Assembly (NCBI GenBank): GCA_948567375.1
Contig: OX419761.1
Span: 47,282,243-47,346,242 of the forward strand
Length of the DNA stretch: 64,000 nt
Direction: 5' to 3'
From: Lunularia cruciata
Taxonomy: Eukaryota; Streptophyta; Marchantiopsida; Lunulariales; Lunulariaceae
Position numbers and translations under genes: made by a program. The notes under the pieces were generated by a model. The model saw only the letters and a list, made by a program, of their open reading frames with translations. It made no database searches and was not told where the DNA came from. Of the stretch, positions 46,674-57,822 are shown piece by piece. The first letter of the stretch is position 1. Each line of letters opens with the position of its first letter.

Positions 46674-47979
46674 TGGCATTGACATAAGAGGAGTTCGTAT
46701 CTAAGTCCTAAGCTACCAAGATCACCAAGAATGGGATCAAACTGCCTCTCCTAGCCAAAGCTACATGTGTATAGATAACAGTGGCACAGTCACTATGACA
46801 ACAAGTGAGGGTGGACCAATTGGCTAGAGCACCAGTCTAGGAACAAGAGATCTAGGGATCAAACCCTATTGCGCACAATCTAGCAGGAAAGGCAGATTTT
46901 GCCAACCAATGACCAAGATTTACTCTAAACTAGCTAGCCTCACGCCAGCAAGTTGGCTTGCTGGCCCTTCTAGGCCTTTGTAGCCTCTCATAGCCCACCG
47001 CCCTATGCCTCAAAGCCTCCTGCAAAAATCCTCCAAACTAGCGAAACTCCTCCAAATCTGGCCAAATAGCAAAAATTCCTCCAATTCTGGCCAAAATCTG
47101 ACGTAAAATCTAACGTAAAATCTGACCTAAACCCTAAAGATGGTTGTCCGCCAAATCCCTCGCTAACTTTCCACTCGAGTCAAATTGACAAAACGAGTTT
47201 TTCCAAATCACAATTTCATGAGAAGAGCTTCCCAACTCCACCTTCAATTTGACTTTCTGAGCTCAACTCGTAGCAAATTGGTACTGCCTTCACCTCTTGA
47301 GCTCAAAATCACAACATTGCTCAAGAATTGCTCCTTCTTTGCTCAAAATTTGGCCAGTGCTTCCGCACACCATCCGCCTAACTGCCAAATCTACATCAAC
47401 TGAACAAGCTTCTATACACTAGGGAAACACTGAACTTGAATTGAGCTACCAACGATCCACTGAGCTTGGAGATACTACCAACACTCATAGGTCTTGCACC
47501 CGATTTCCCCCTGACCTCACTTCTCTGATGAAATCAGATTGCTTACCACTCTCAACTCAACTCAACTCAGATCAATACTTGATTTGTCACTCTATAAACT
47601 GCCAACAACTGGGCACTTATTATAGTCAAACCACACCCACTCAAGCATAGAGAATCCAGGTGACGCTCACCGGCCTCTGTCCACCATAGCCAGGAACTCG
47701 AAGGCTCAACATCAAAGAAGTGAGCTCTCTGGAGCTCACTTCAAAACTATACCCCCTGGACTTGAGCTAGCTCTAAAACCCTAACGGTCCTGCTGACGGC
47801 ACACTCTACAGTGCAAATGGTGCAAAGTGATGGTGGGCTCCACCGTGAAGTCAGTACCCTAAACACGAAATCTAACCGTCAAAAAGTAGTCTTTGAGAAA
47901 TTGCTAGAATAACTCTAACTACCATCACTGGAACTCCAGTGTCCGAGCATCTAGATGCGGAACTACAAATGGCGTGACA
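46674..47979 (-). repeat. B1 5' LTR (about 1306 bp)
   Basis: On the minus strand it starts TGTCACGCCATTTGTAG at 47979 and seems to end at about 46674 (AATGCCA). A weak initiator-Met-like primer site, TGATGGCAGAGTC, follows at 46671-46659. It is far longer than the 546-bp 3' LTR of the same element, sharing only the first ~440 bp. The leader 46673-46380 follows. Confidence 0.65.
46809..46866 (+). repeat. tRNA-like segment inside B1 5' LTR
   Basis: TGGACCAATTGGCTAGAGC (46812-46830) fits an A box (TRGCNNAGYNGG-like), and GGATCAAACCC (46856-46866) fits a B box, at tRNA-like spacing. It is the counterpart of 38118-38176 in B-host, on the strand opposite to the element. It is probably a SINE-derived piece rather than a working tRNA gene. 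Confidence 0.5.
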
Positions 47980-48030
47980 TTATCTCGGTTAGAGTTACAT
48001 TAGTGGGTGGTGCTTAGTTAGTATTGGCAC

Positions 48031-49785
48031 TTGGTGGTGTTGGCACGTGGTGGTGTTGGCACGTGGTGGGGTACTTGCGGTTGCGACTTGCGGTTGCAGT
48101 TGGTGGTTCGGGTTTGCTGTTGTGGTTACTTTGTCACGACGGAGTTCTTTGGAGATTCCAAAGGAGTTAGCCTTGCAGTACGCAGTGGGTTTACTCAGAG
48201 TGGTGCTCGGTATCAGCATGTATCTCACGTCCCAATGAGGGAGGAGATTGACTCTAAGTTGGAGTTTGACACAGGAGCTGATTCAGTTGAGAGTGCACTT
48301 GGTGTGTCTGCACCGTTGTTGTGGGAGATGGACGAGATTTATGGGGCCTCCAAAGGCCCTAGGCATTACTCTGGTATAGTGGGTACCATTGAGTTGGATG
48401 ACTTCATCCAAGAGTTAGACAGTTGGTATGATTTGCAACAGATGCGAAACCCGACTTTGTTCACACCCTTCATGGCATGGAAGGGGTTGTTTCAGCACTT
48501 GGAGGGTCCGCCAATGGATGACTACCATGAGTTCAGGAGAGCTCATTTGGAGGAGATTGAGTTATGGAGATAGTATTGGTCTCCACATTATGTCTCCATC
48601 ACTTCAGGCTCGGTGGCCAGGAGTAGATCGGCTGTACCCACGAGTTCTAGCTCGAGTAGTGTTGGTGGAGCTAGTGGAGGTGCACTAGCTGGAGATAGTG
48701 CTAGTACAAGTGGAGGTACCGCTGCAGGAGGTGGTGTGGTACCGGGGTTTAACCCCATGGTGGAGTTCTTTCTATGTTTGAGGCAGAACTACCAGGGAGT
48801 GCGGACTGACAAGCTGAGGAGCTTGCAGGAGTTCCAGCGAAAGGCTGCAAAGATCCTACATGAGGCATACACTTGCATGAGGCGGCTGATCAGTTTCACT
48901 CATGGAGTTAATGAGGCCCAGGCAGTCCAATTTTGGTATGGGATACTCGATAGGGAGTTGCAACGTAGAGTTCGTGATGCTACGTTGTTGCAGGCTACTT
49001 CGCCCACTTTGGCAATAGTCTTTGGTTTGGTTGAGCGTATTGAGCTCAATATGGTGGAGGAGAGAGTGGTGACATCTGGATTTGGTAGGGAGACCTCATC
49101 CACAGCTGTGACTTCTTCTAGAGTGCAGCAAAGTGCACCACGCCCAATTGGTTTTTGAGGACAAGGTGGACAGCCCAGATCCTATGGAGCGAGTGGAAGG
49201 CCTAGTGGAGTTAGACGCTTACCCTCATTTTTGAGTCAGCAGCAGCCAGTGAGTGGTGGTGTTGCTTGTTGGACTTGTGGTGGACCTCACCATCGGAGAG
49301 AGTGTACTCAGGGCAGTGGACTTGATACCTCTGGTGCATCACAGCCAGCACAGAGGCAGTGTGAGCATTGCCACAAATTTCGTCACACTAGTGACCGGTG
49401 TTTTGACCTACACCCGGAGTTACAAAGTGGTAGGGCTGCTATGGCAGGTAGTAGAGGAGCTCCAGTTCATGGAGGACGAGGTGGTAGTAGAGGATCTACA
49501 CCTAGTAGGAGTGCAATACCTGCCCTTACTTTTGACACAACTATGGCTACTCGGATTGAGCAGTTGGAGCAGAGATTGGCTAGTATGGCTATTGCTCAAA
49601 GGAGATCAGATTTGGGTGCTGAGGCTTCCACCTCATATGCTGGTGATAGAGATGCTTTGGACTTCATGTGCGGAGCAGCACAGGTGGATGCATCTGCAGT
49701 AGTGACTAGGAGTGCAGTACGTGCTCCAGAGCCTAGAGGAGCATCAATGGAGTTGGACCCACAAAGAGGAGAGGTTGGAAGATAG
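48031..49785 (+). pseudogene. B-host gag
   Basis: A single frame with stops at 48571 (TAG) and 49156 (TGA), and TAG at 49783. The N-terminal region leads into MDEIYGASKGPRHYSG and LEGPPMDDYHEFRRAH, a Ser/Gly linker, then a capsid-like helix region (LRSLQEFQRKA, AQAVQFWYGILD, VFGLVERIELNMVEERV). Two Cys/His knuckles follow: CWTCGGPHHRREC (about 49267, one residue short) and CEHCHKFRHTSDRC (about 49363, canonical CX2CX4HX4C). It is complete in length where B1 has a deletion. Confidence 0.75.
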
Positions 49786-50607
49786 GTCAGACTTCACCAG
49801 TCTTTCACGCTATCTGAGGCATTGCAGACGACAACTATGGTTCCTAGACATCCCAATGTAGGTGTGGTAGGTGGTGATGGAGTACATGATGGACTACCTA
49901 CTAGTCAGCCACCTGCTACTATAGAGACTAAGTCTAGCATGATGTTGGGGGCGGCTCAGCTGATTATGCAGCGTCCTTTGTTTTTGGCCAGTGATATGTT
50001 TACATTGGGAGTTGACCCCGCCCCAGTATTCCGGTTGGCTGCCATGTTGTGTGAGAGTAGGGATGGTGTAGTTCCTACTACTAGAGCAAAGGTGGTTGGT
50101 AGTGGAGCTGACTTGGTTGAGGAGCATGGGATCCGTTCAGCGACCAGTGGTTTATGGCAGGCAGCAATGGCTAGACTGGGGGAGTTGCCAGCTAGACCGG
50201 CTTTTGAGAGAGCGCGGTTTACACCTGGTGTTGTCCTATTGGATAACCAGAGGGGGATTTTTTGTTTGGTGGGACCTTTAGGGAAGATCTATACACCACA
50301 AAGAGTCTTGTTAGAATCTAGTGCGCAGCCTTTTATGTTGGGGAAGGCTGCAGTTGTCGGTCTGGAGTTACGGAAGACCAATGTGGAGAGGTGTACATTT
50401 CAGATCCAGATATCTCTTGGTGGTGGTTTGACACAGTACATCACACGTGGAGAGCTTGTTGTCCAGGTTCAGCCTGGTCATCCAATTGATAGCTCGGTGG
50501 TGAGAGCTCAAGCTATTGCGACGATAGCTGAGTCATATGATGTGCTAGTTGGGGGAGCAATGTTATACCCCATGACTATTGGGAGGAGACAGCCTCTTAT
50601 AGACCTG
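49786..50607 (+). pseudogene. B-host protease region
   Basis: It continues the gag frame from 49822. The active-site triad is lost: LLESSAQPFMLG, with the codons at 50314-50322, where B1 has DSGT. The C-terminal phrase ESYDVLVGGAMLYPM is conserved. The reading ends at the deletion that removed most of the methyltransferase (about 50607). Confidence 0.75.
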
Positions 50608-50810
50608 GACTTGTTTGGGACTCATAGTTACAGCAGTTGGTGGAGCCCAACGCTGATGAGAGAGAGCGGGCAATGGGTTTTCACATCAATATTACCGTTG
50701 TTCCAACAGTGTCAGAGGCATCCAGGCATCAGGTGTTAGGTCAGGCTATGGACTTGAACTATTTGACTTGGATTGTGAGACTTGGCTTGGCAGAGCAGCG
50801 TAGAATGCGC
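50608..50810 (+). pseudogene. B-host methyltransferase remnant (motifs IX-X only)
   Basis: At AGACCTG/GACTTG the sequence jumps, relative to B1, from about 44235 to about 43056. Roughly 1.18 kb with motifs I to VIII is missing. What remains is LVEPNADERERAMGF and HQVLGQAMDL, the target-recognition end and motif X. In the pol frame the tail still runs into the linker and RT. Confidence 0.8.
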
Positions 50811-52600
50811 TTGATAGGCATCACCACTCTGACACTTGTGAGCCCTGTGCCTATCGAGACAATTCAGGCACATGCTGGGGGCGGTGGACCGAGTGGACAT
50901 GGTATTCTTGGGACACATCCTGTAGCTACTAGGGAGAGTGGTCTACTTGGAGTCCATCCAAGTGAGCGTGGACTACTTGGATTACACCCTTGGTCCACAT
51001 GGGATGCAGCCAGAGGACGTGTGGAGCTTGTAGCCAGAGTGGAGAGAGTTTTTCACACAGAGGTTGGGACCTCTAGTGGTTGGGAGCATGACACTATTGC
51101 TCCCAAGGGCCCAGTGTAGCAGTCAGTTAGTATGTCTTCCACTCCTACTACAGTTACAGAGGATACTTGGGAGCCAGATCTTGGACCCAAGCTTATTGGA
51201 GAGGAAAGACGGAGGGTTTGGAGGTTCTTGAGGAGTCGCACGAGTTGTTTTGCCTTCAGTATGAAGGATTTGGGTGCTCTGAAGGGACCTAGTATACGGA
51301 TTGAGCTGACTAGCGACACACCAGTTTTCCGACGTCCTTATTGATATAGTGATATGGAGAGGACATTGATTCAGAGCCGGAGTAGTGACCTTTTTGAGGT
51401 TGGTTTGGTGGAGATTTCACATGGAGAGTATGCATCAGCGACAGTGATGCCAGCCAAGAAGGATATGCATGGCAACTATACAGATAGGTGGATGTGTGGA
51501 GATTTCCATCCTATCAACCAACAGACCAGGGCTGATCGGTATGCTATGCCTACACCGGAGGAGATTTTTGATGCAATTGGGCATGCAAAGGTCTTCAGTA
51601 CTTTGGATCTTTGAGCGGGATATCATCAGTTGCCGATTAAGGAGGAGGATAAGTCCAAGACAGCATTTTGGGCTATTGATCCTCATGGCAAGGATGTGTT
51701 ATATCAGTGGAGGTTCTTACCATTTGGGTTAAAGAACGCTCTTGTTGAGTTCCAGAGGGTCATGGATAGGATCCTAGCTGGATTGGATTTTGCTCGGTGC
51801 TATATTGATGACATTTTGGTTTATAGCACTATTGTGGAGGAGCATGAGAGACAGTTGTTGGAGGTGTTTGAGAGGTTGAGATCTCATGGCCTCAAATTAC
51901 ATCCTGGGAAGTGTAGGTTCTTCCACGAGCAGGTTGAGTATTTGGGTCACACTATCTACCCCGGAGAACTTGGTGTTCAGTAGACCAAGGTGGAGGCTAT
52001 TGCACGTATTCCTTGGCCTACGGATGTGAGCAGAGTGTGAGCATTCCTTGGGTTGGCGAACTTCTATCGCCGCTATGTTAGAGGATTTAGTGCCATTGCC
52101 AAGGCCTTGACGAAGCTAACCAAGCTTACACAAGAGTGGTGTTGGGGAGATGAGCAGGAGAGAGCTTTTGTAGAGCTCAAGGAGAGGTTGACATCTGCTC
52201 TTATTTTGAGGAGACCAATCAAGGGACGACCATTTCAGGTTCACACTGATTGGAGTATGTTGGGGCTTGGAACGGTGCTCACCCAGCATGATGATGAGGA
52301 GAAGGAGTTTGTGGTGGCCTATGCTAGTCGCTCCAACAATTCAGCGGAGGCAAAGTATAGTTCATATGAGGGAGAGTGCTTGGCAGCAGTTTGGGCAGTA
52401 GCACATTTCCAATGTTACCTATTTGGTAACCCCTTCACTCTCATCACTGGTCATCAGCCGCTGAAGTGGTTGATAGAGTCCGACAAGCTTTCGGGGAAGC
52501 TTGCACAATGGGCTCTGATTTTATAGGAGTATGATTTCACGGTTGTTCACAGACCTGGAGTGGTGAACCGTGATGCAGATGGGTTGAGTAGAAACCCATG
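50811..52600 (+). pseudogene. B-host linker, reverse transcriptase and RNase H
   Basis: The same frame as B1 pol, with more stops (for example 51117, 51343, 51612, 51981, 52038 and 52524). The linker shows GILGTHP, GLLGVHP and GLLGLHP. RT motifs GEYASATVMPAKKD, FLPFGLKNA and YIDDILVYS are intact; RNase H has VHTDWSMLGLGTVL and HRPGVVNRDADGLSR. It is about 95 percent identical to B1 by eye. Confidence 0.85.
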
Positions 52601-54233
52601 TCCCAGCCAGCAAGATCAAACCGGAGCACGTTGGCATGGTGAGACAAATGAGGAGATGGTACCAAGTTGGCATGCATCGGCCTTTTTGTGTATATTTGTA
52701 GAGGCTTTGGTGGTATCTCTCTCAGCGCATACAGGAGGAGTTATTGAGGTCACAGATCCAAAGAGTGAAGATATTGGTACAGTTCAGCGAGACATTCATG
52801 ATGATGTCTTAGTGATAGACTATCTTTGCATAGGTGTTCTGGATGGCACAGTTGGGGCCAAGGAGAGAGACCGTGTTCTTCAGCGAGCCAGACGGTTCAG
52901 ATTGGAGGGTAGACATCTTTTGCGTGTATGGGAGGATGGTAGAGTGCAAGTAGTACCACTTCCATCACAGAGACCACAATTGGTTTGTCATGCTCATGAG
53001 GAGCTAGGACATTTTGGAGTAAAGCGTACGTATAGCTTACTCCAGAGTCATTATTGGTAGGGCGGTATGTAGACCAAGGTACAGCAGTTTGTTGCAAGAT
53101 GTGTGGTTTGTGACCGAGTTAGAGCATCATTCAATGCTCCTACGCCACAATTACTCCCATTACCTATCATGGGATTGGGTTACCGTTGGAGTTTGGACTT
53201 TGCCGGACCTTTACCACTGACTGTGAGACATCATTGGTATGTTTTGGTGATGGTGGAGCACTTCTCCAAGTGGATTGAGTTGGTGGCACTTCCTGACAAG
53301 TCTAGTGAAGGGACAACTTAATCGTTCGTGGATCGAGTTCTTAGTCATTTTGGTGCACCAGCTAAGGTTTTGACTGATCAGGGTACAGAGTTCTTGGGGG
53401 AATTTCAGGTCTTGTGTGACAAGGCTTTGATTGATCATTGTACTACATCCCGAGATCACCCTAAGGTAGATGGCTTAGCAGAGAGAGTGGTTCAGACGGT
53501 GAAGAGAGGATTGCAAAAGTATGGTTTGCAGAGAGGCCACTTGGGAGATTGGGATCTCCAATTACCTTGGTTGGCCATGGGCTATCGGTTCAGCCGGCAA
53601 GCCTCCTTAGCATCCTTCTCTCCATACTTTCTACTCTATGGACAAGATCCAGATTTACCTGCAGCCATTCATCAAGATGCTACCGTAGTTTTGGACTTAG
53701 ATGACCCTGATGTATGAATGAGCGCATGTTCTCAACGGGCAGAGATCTTTCAGAGAGTGATGCCAATGGCCTTTGAGAACTTGGCAATTGCTCAGCATAG
53801 AGATACTTTACGCTATGCTACCATTCAAGGAGGAGGTTATAGACCTTCAATCCGTCGATTTCATCCAAGCAACTTTGTATATCTACAGCAAACAGCATCA
53901 ATGACACTTGATGTTTCTACAAGCCGCACTATCTTGAGAGTGCGTGAGGTTTTTCCATCTAGAGTCCTTGTGTTAGAAGGACGTGATGGTGTTGTTTGGA
54001 AGGATCATGTGTGCAATTGTGCGCCATGCCACCTTCCAAACGTTGATGGTACTATGGACCCAAGCTTGGCACTTGTACGTGCAGGCTTGAGGTGTATGTT
54101 ATGTGGCTCTTTTGGTGGAGTTGCTACTATGTTGGTGTGTGATAGCTATTTGAGAGGATGGCATATGGCATGTATGACTCCTCCCCTCACGGCGGTTGCT
54201 CAGGGACAGTGGTTATGTCCTAGATGTACTTGA
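52601..54233 (+). pseudogene. B-host integrase with damaged PHD finger
   Basis: Integrase zinc motif HAHEELGHFG...CVVCDR, core acids in SLDFAGPLP, LTDQGTEF and DGLAERV, then RVLVLEGRDGVVWKDH. The PHD finger reads CMLC, CDSY, WHMAC, CPRC: the fourth zinc ligand is Tyr instead of Cys, so the finger is probably broken in this copy. Stop codon 54231-54233. Other stops (near 53058, 53070, 53319 and 53715) show decay. Confidence 0.8.
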
Positions 54234-54509
54234 CCTATAGCTAGTTCATTCTTTATATGGTATAGATTGCAGACAAGCGATTAACGATAGGGCTCCATAG
54301 CACCCGGCCTCCTGATCTTTGCCCATTAGAGGGTATACCATATACTTAGAGTAGATGGCTATCTGGAGTTAGAGGGACCTAACCGCCAACTAGGGAGGTG
54401 ATTATGGCACTTTAGAGTCTATGTATGACTTATGTGTGAGTTGTGCTTCTATAGTGTATGATGTTGACAATGATGTATGTTGTGTAGCAATGTAAATACG
54501 CACGACAAT

Positions 54510-55059
54510 TGTCACGCCATTTGTAGTTCCGCATCTAGATGCTCAGACATTGGAGTTCCAATGATAGTAGTTAGAGTTATTCTAGCAGTTTCTCAAAGAC
54601 TACTTTCTGATGGTTAGATTTCATGTTTAGGGTACTGACTGACTTCACGGTGAGGCCCACCATCACTTTGCACCATTCACACCGTTGAGTGTACCGTCAG
54701 CGGGACCGTTAGGGTTTTAGTGCTAGCTCAAGTCCAGGGGGTATAGTTTTGAAGTGAGCTCCAGAGAGCTCACTTCTCTGATGTTGAGCCTTTGAGTTCC
54801 TGACTATGGTGGACAGAGGCCGGCGAGCGTCACCTGGATTCTCTATGCTTGAGTGGGTGTGGCTTGACTGTAATCAATGCCCAATTGTTGGCAATTTATA
54901 GAGTGACAGATCAAGTACTGATCTGAGTTGAGTTGAGTTGAGTTGAGAGTGGTAAGTAATCTGATTATTGTGGCACTTTAGAGTCTATGTATGACTTATG
55001 TGTGAGTTGTGCTTCTATAGTGTATGATGTTGACAGCGATGTATGTTGTGTAGCAATGT
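54510..55059 (+). repeat. B-host 3' LTR, truncated by about 13 bp
   Basis: It starts TGTCACGCCATTTGTAG at 54510. The shared part runs to 54967 (CTGATTA), then segment S follows (54968-55059). An S copy precedes the LTR at about 54400-54507. The end matches B1 up to TAGCAATGT and then passes directly into Copia-2 sequence, so the terminal ~13 bp (GCATGACA end) are lost. Confidence 0.75.
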
Positions 55060-55064
55060 GGAAT

Positions 55065-57014
55065 AAGCAATAGGAGAAGTAGCAATCACCATAGATGGTA
55101 ACCTTGATGACTTTAGGAGCAGAAAAGCATAGTTCTATCAACACATGACAAAGCCACAAAGCCTCTTTTACAGGCAAAGATTATGAAATATACTTGCTTT
55201 TAGTTGAAGAGGTGGCATTGACTGATTGTTTCCTCAACTTCCATGATATAGGAGTACTTGCCAGTTTGAACAAGTATCCACTAGTACTTTTTCAATCGTG
55301 TTGATGATCAACATAAGAAGCATCCAAGTATCCCATGAAACCAAGTGAATGGACCTCAAGGCCAACAAATGGTGGATAATGGACCAAAGACCCATGTAGA
55401 CAATCCACACCAAGTACTTGTAGACCCTCTTGATGCCATTGTCATGCTCAACAGATGGGTTCTTTGCAGACCATCAAAGTTTACCAGAAGGCTCAAAAAT
55501 TCCATGTCTGGACCAAGTTCCAATGTACATTGTAGAGCCAAAAATTGCCTGAAAGAGTTGGTACTCATCTTCAATCGCAATAGCAAGATTTGGTACTAGT
55601 GTTGTAATATCAACAATAGGAGAAGTAGTAGCTCTACCATCCTCCATATGGTACTTCTTCAAAATCTTTTTGATATACCTATGTTGGATGATGTAGAGCT
55701 TCCTCTCAGAACAAATGCAAGAAATAGCCATACCAAGGTAGTCTGTTAGCTCTCCCATGTCATGGATCTGAAATTTTGCTACAAAAGCCCTTCACATCTT
55801 GGATTCAAGCAAGACTAGATGAGACAATAATAATGTCATCAACATAGATCACCAAAAGGTTACCTTGATTAACTTGGAGAACACATGGATCAAAGGCAAT
55901 GAGAAGAAGCCATGCTTTTAAAGATAAGTCACCAAGGTGGTGTACCATAGAAGATTTGTATGTTTCAGCCCATACAATGCTTGTTGAAGTTCCCATACAC
56001 AAAGCATCCCATCCATATCACGGGTCTCATATCCTATAGGAGGACAAATATAGATAGGGATGTTGGTCTCATCAATGAGGCTATTGTCATTATATCTATA
56101 TCATGTGCTTCTAAATCATAAATTGATATGAATGCCATAATAATCCTCCATGTCTATGGCTTCACCACTTGAGCAAACATCAATTAGCAATCAGTTCCAA
56201 TGTGTTGCTTATCTCCTCTTGTCACAAATCTAGCTTTGTATAAGCCTATCTTTTTGATATCATAACCCATTTAGAAGGTATGAGATGTGCCTCAAGATGC
56301 AATTTCACCAACTTTGCAACTTCTAGCTTCTATAGTTAGGCAAGCTCAATAGCTTCTGCCTCTTTCACTTATTAGCATCAGTTTGTTGCATTAGTTCCTT
56401 ATGTATACATTCACATTCATCATTCTTTTGTGAACATGTAACTAAGTTGTATATTAATGTTGGTGGGATACTTGCAAGGAGATTGATATTTGGATCAAGT
56501 TGTGAAGGAGAACCCCATTGTTAGCATGATTTGAACCTCAAGGAAGAGCTTGGGCTATTTCAACATCTATAGCAATCTCTTCAATAGAGAGGCAACCAAG
56601 ATGTGGAAGCAATAAAGGCAAACCCACATTGAGGTTATCATCATTGAATGAGGTGGAAGGAAGTTCAAAAGGAGCAATTATATTTGACTCAAGAATAGGA
56701 TTAGAGACTACAAGGAGCTGCTGTGTGAGTAGAGGTAAGGACGGTAGGCAAAGCTCAACATTATCTTCCAGACAAGGAGGTATGGTATTTATAATATTCA
56801 AGTAAGGAATATCAAAGGCATTTGGATGCTCATCAAATTGCACATAAGCTGTCCTAACAACTTCATTGGTAGTAGGGAACCAGATACGGTAGTTCTTTCC
56901 CTCATCATATACCCAACAATGCAACCTTTTTTGCCCTTTGGTGACAAATCTATCACCCTTGAGGCATCTCTCTGTAAGAATGTGGATGTAAGCAACAACA
57001 CCATATGCACTCAA
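55065..57014 (-). pseudogene. Copia-2 integrase end, reverse transcriptase and RNase H remnant
   Basis: The piece 57014-56538 holds the Copia post-core phrase KGQKRLHCWVYDEGKNYRIW. The RT catalytic YVDD is at 55846-55835 within LLVIYVDDIIIVS. The 55758-55474 piece contains GELTDYLGMAI and ILKKYHMEDGRATTSPI, the usual RT C-terminal region. RNase H begins with KEALWLCHVLIEL (about 55175). Several frames and stops. Confidence 0.75.
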
Positions 57015-57157
57015 ATGCCCAATGGCATATAATTTTGTCTAAGCTACATGTTGATGAAGACATATGTAAGGAGAGCAGCTATTTGGATTGGCTATTGTGG
57101 ATGATTGATTGGCAATGTAGACTATTCCTCAAATTTTTTAATGCCTATAAGCTAGCA

Positions 57158-57822
57158 TGTCTCTCACTCAAGATGAACCTCTAATGGCTATTAAGGTATC
57201 GTACCATGGACTAAGAAGGCAAGGAACCCCAACTCCATCACACTCCTTCAAGGCTAGAACTCTAAGGCACCTTCAAGAATCAAGACATTGCTTACTAGTG
57301 AACTCAATGAGAGAGAGATAGTTGCAAATGAAAGGATGATGAGTACTTCTTCACCCCTAGCTTATATACTTGTGAAAAAGTTACACACCAAAGTTATTAA
57401 TTACTAGAGTAACTCAAGTTACTAGGTCAAGAGTAAAAAATCTAAAGGAATATCCAAACACATGGAAATAATCCCATGAGTAGGTAGTCTTATCATCACC
57501 TACCAACTAAGTCAAAGATTCCTTCACATGGGCTATCCTTAAACTATAGAAAAAGTCTGCACCAACAAGGCTTATGGGCCCAAGAGTTCTTACTCTTTCT
57601 TCAAAGTCATATAACTAGGAATAATACCGAGTCAAAACACTAGACAAAATAGTGATGCTCACTCTTTTCACTTCCTTTAGAATAGTGCCACATTTATCTT
57701 AGCTAGGACTAACTCTAGCTAATCATGACTAATGTAGAAGCTTACCTAAACTTCATATGGATACTATTTCTCCACTACTTGCAATACCAAACTTAATATC
57801 CCTATAGAGCATACATGCATCA
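57158..57822 (-). mobile_element. Solo-LTR-like repeat F, copy 2 (inside Copia-2)
   Basis: The inverted counterpart of 12243-12927, with the same TGATGCATGTATG and GAGTGAGAGACA ends and a TATATAAG box at about 57365 on the minus strand. It separates the Copia-2 integrase core start from its end, so it was inserted after Copia-2. No target duplication is visible (TAGCA left, ATGGG right). Confidence 0.6.

Larger units (their letters stand above)
38608..47979 (-). mobile_element. B1: methyltransferase-PHD Ty3/gypsy retrotransposon, nested inverted in B-host
   Basis: A 9372-bp copy with ends TGTCATGCG...GGCGTGACA, flanked by TTAT on both sides (38604-38607 and 47980-47983). The unoccupied site GTAGTTATCTCGG is visible in its own leader. 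On the minus strand: 5' LTR 47979-46674, leader, gag, protease, methyltransferase, linker, RT, RNase H, integrase, PHD, 3' LTR 39153-38608. Protease through PHD lie in one reading frame, broken by stops but hardly by frameshifts. It lacks about 0.5 kb of gag present in B-host. It is the best-preserved of the three family members here. Confidence 0.88.
23223..55059 (+). mobile_element. B-host: Ty3/gypsy element of the methyltransferase-PHD family, split by A and B1
   Basis: One element in three pieces: 23223-24283 (start of 5' LTR), 37982-38607 (rest of 5' LTR, primer-binding site, leader) and 47980-55059 (gag to 3' LTR). The join across B1 is seen because B1 itself carries the uninterrupted leader GTAGTTATCTCGG, while here GTAGTTAT stands at 38600-38607 and TTATCTCGG at 47980. 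Element A separates the two LTR parts. Domain order is gag, protease, remnant of methyltransferase, RT, RNase H, integrase, PHD. The last ~13 bp of the 3' LTR are missing, so a target duplication cannot be checked. Confidence 0.8.

Noticed and set aside
46809..46880. Functional tRNA gene
   Set aside because: A and B boxes are recognisable, but acceptor and anticodon stems do not fold convincingly and it lies inside an LTR.
38608..55059. Segmental inverted duplication instead of nested insertion
   Set aside because: The TTAT duplication, the TG...CA ends of B1 and the exact continuity of the B-host leader across it favour transposition.
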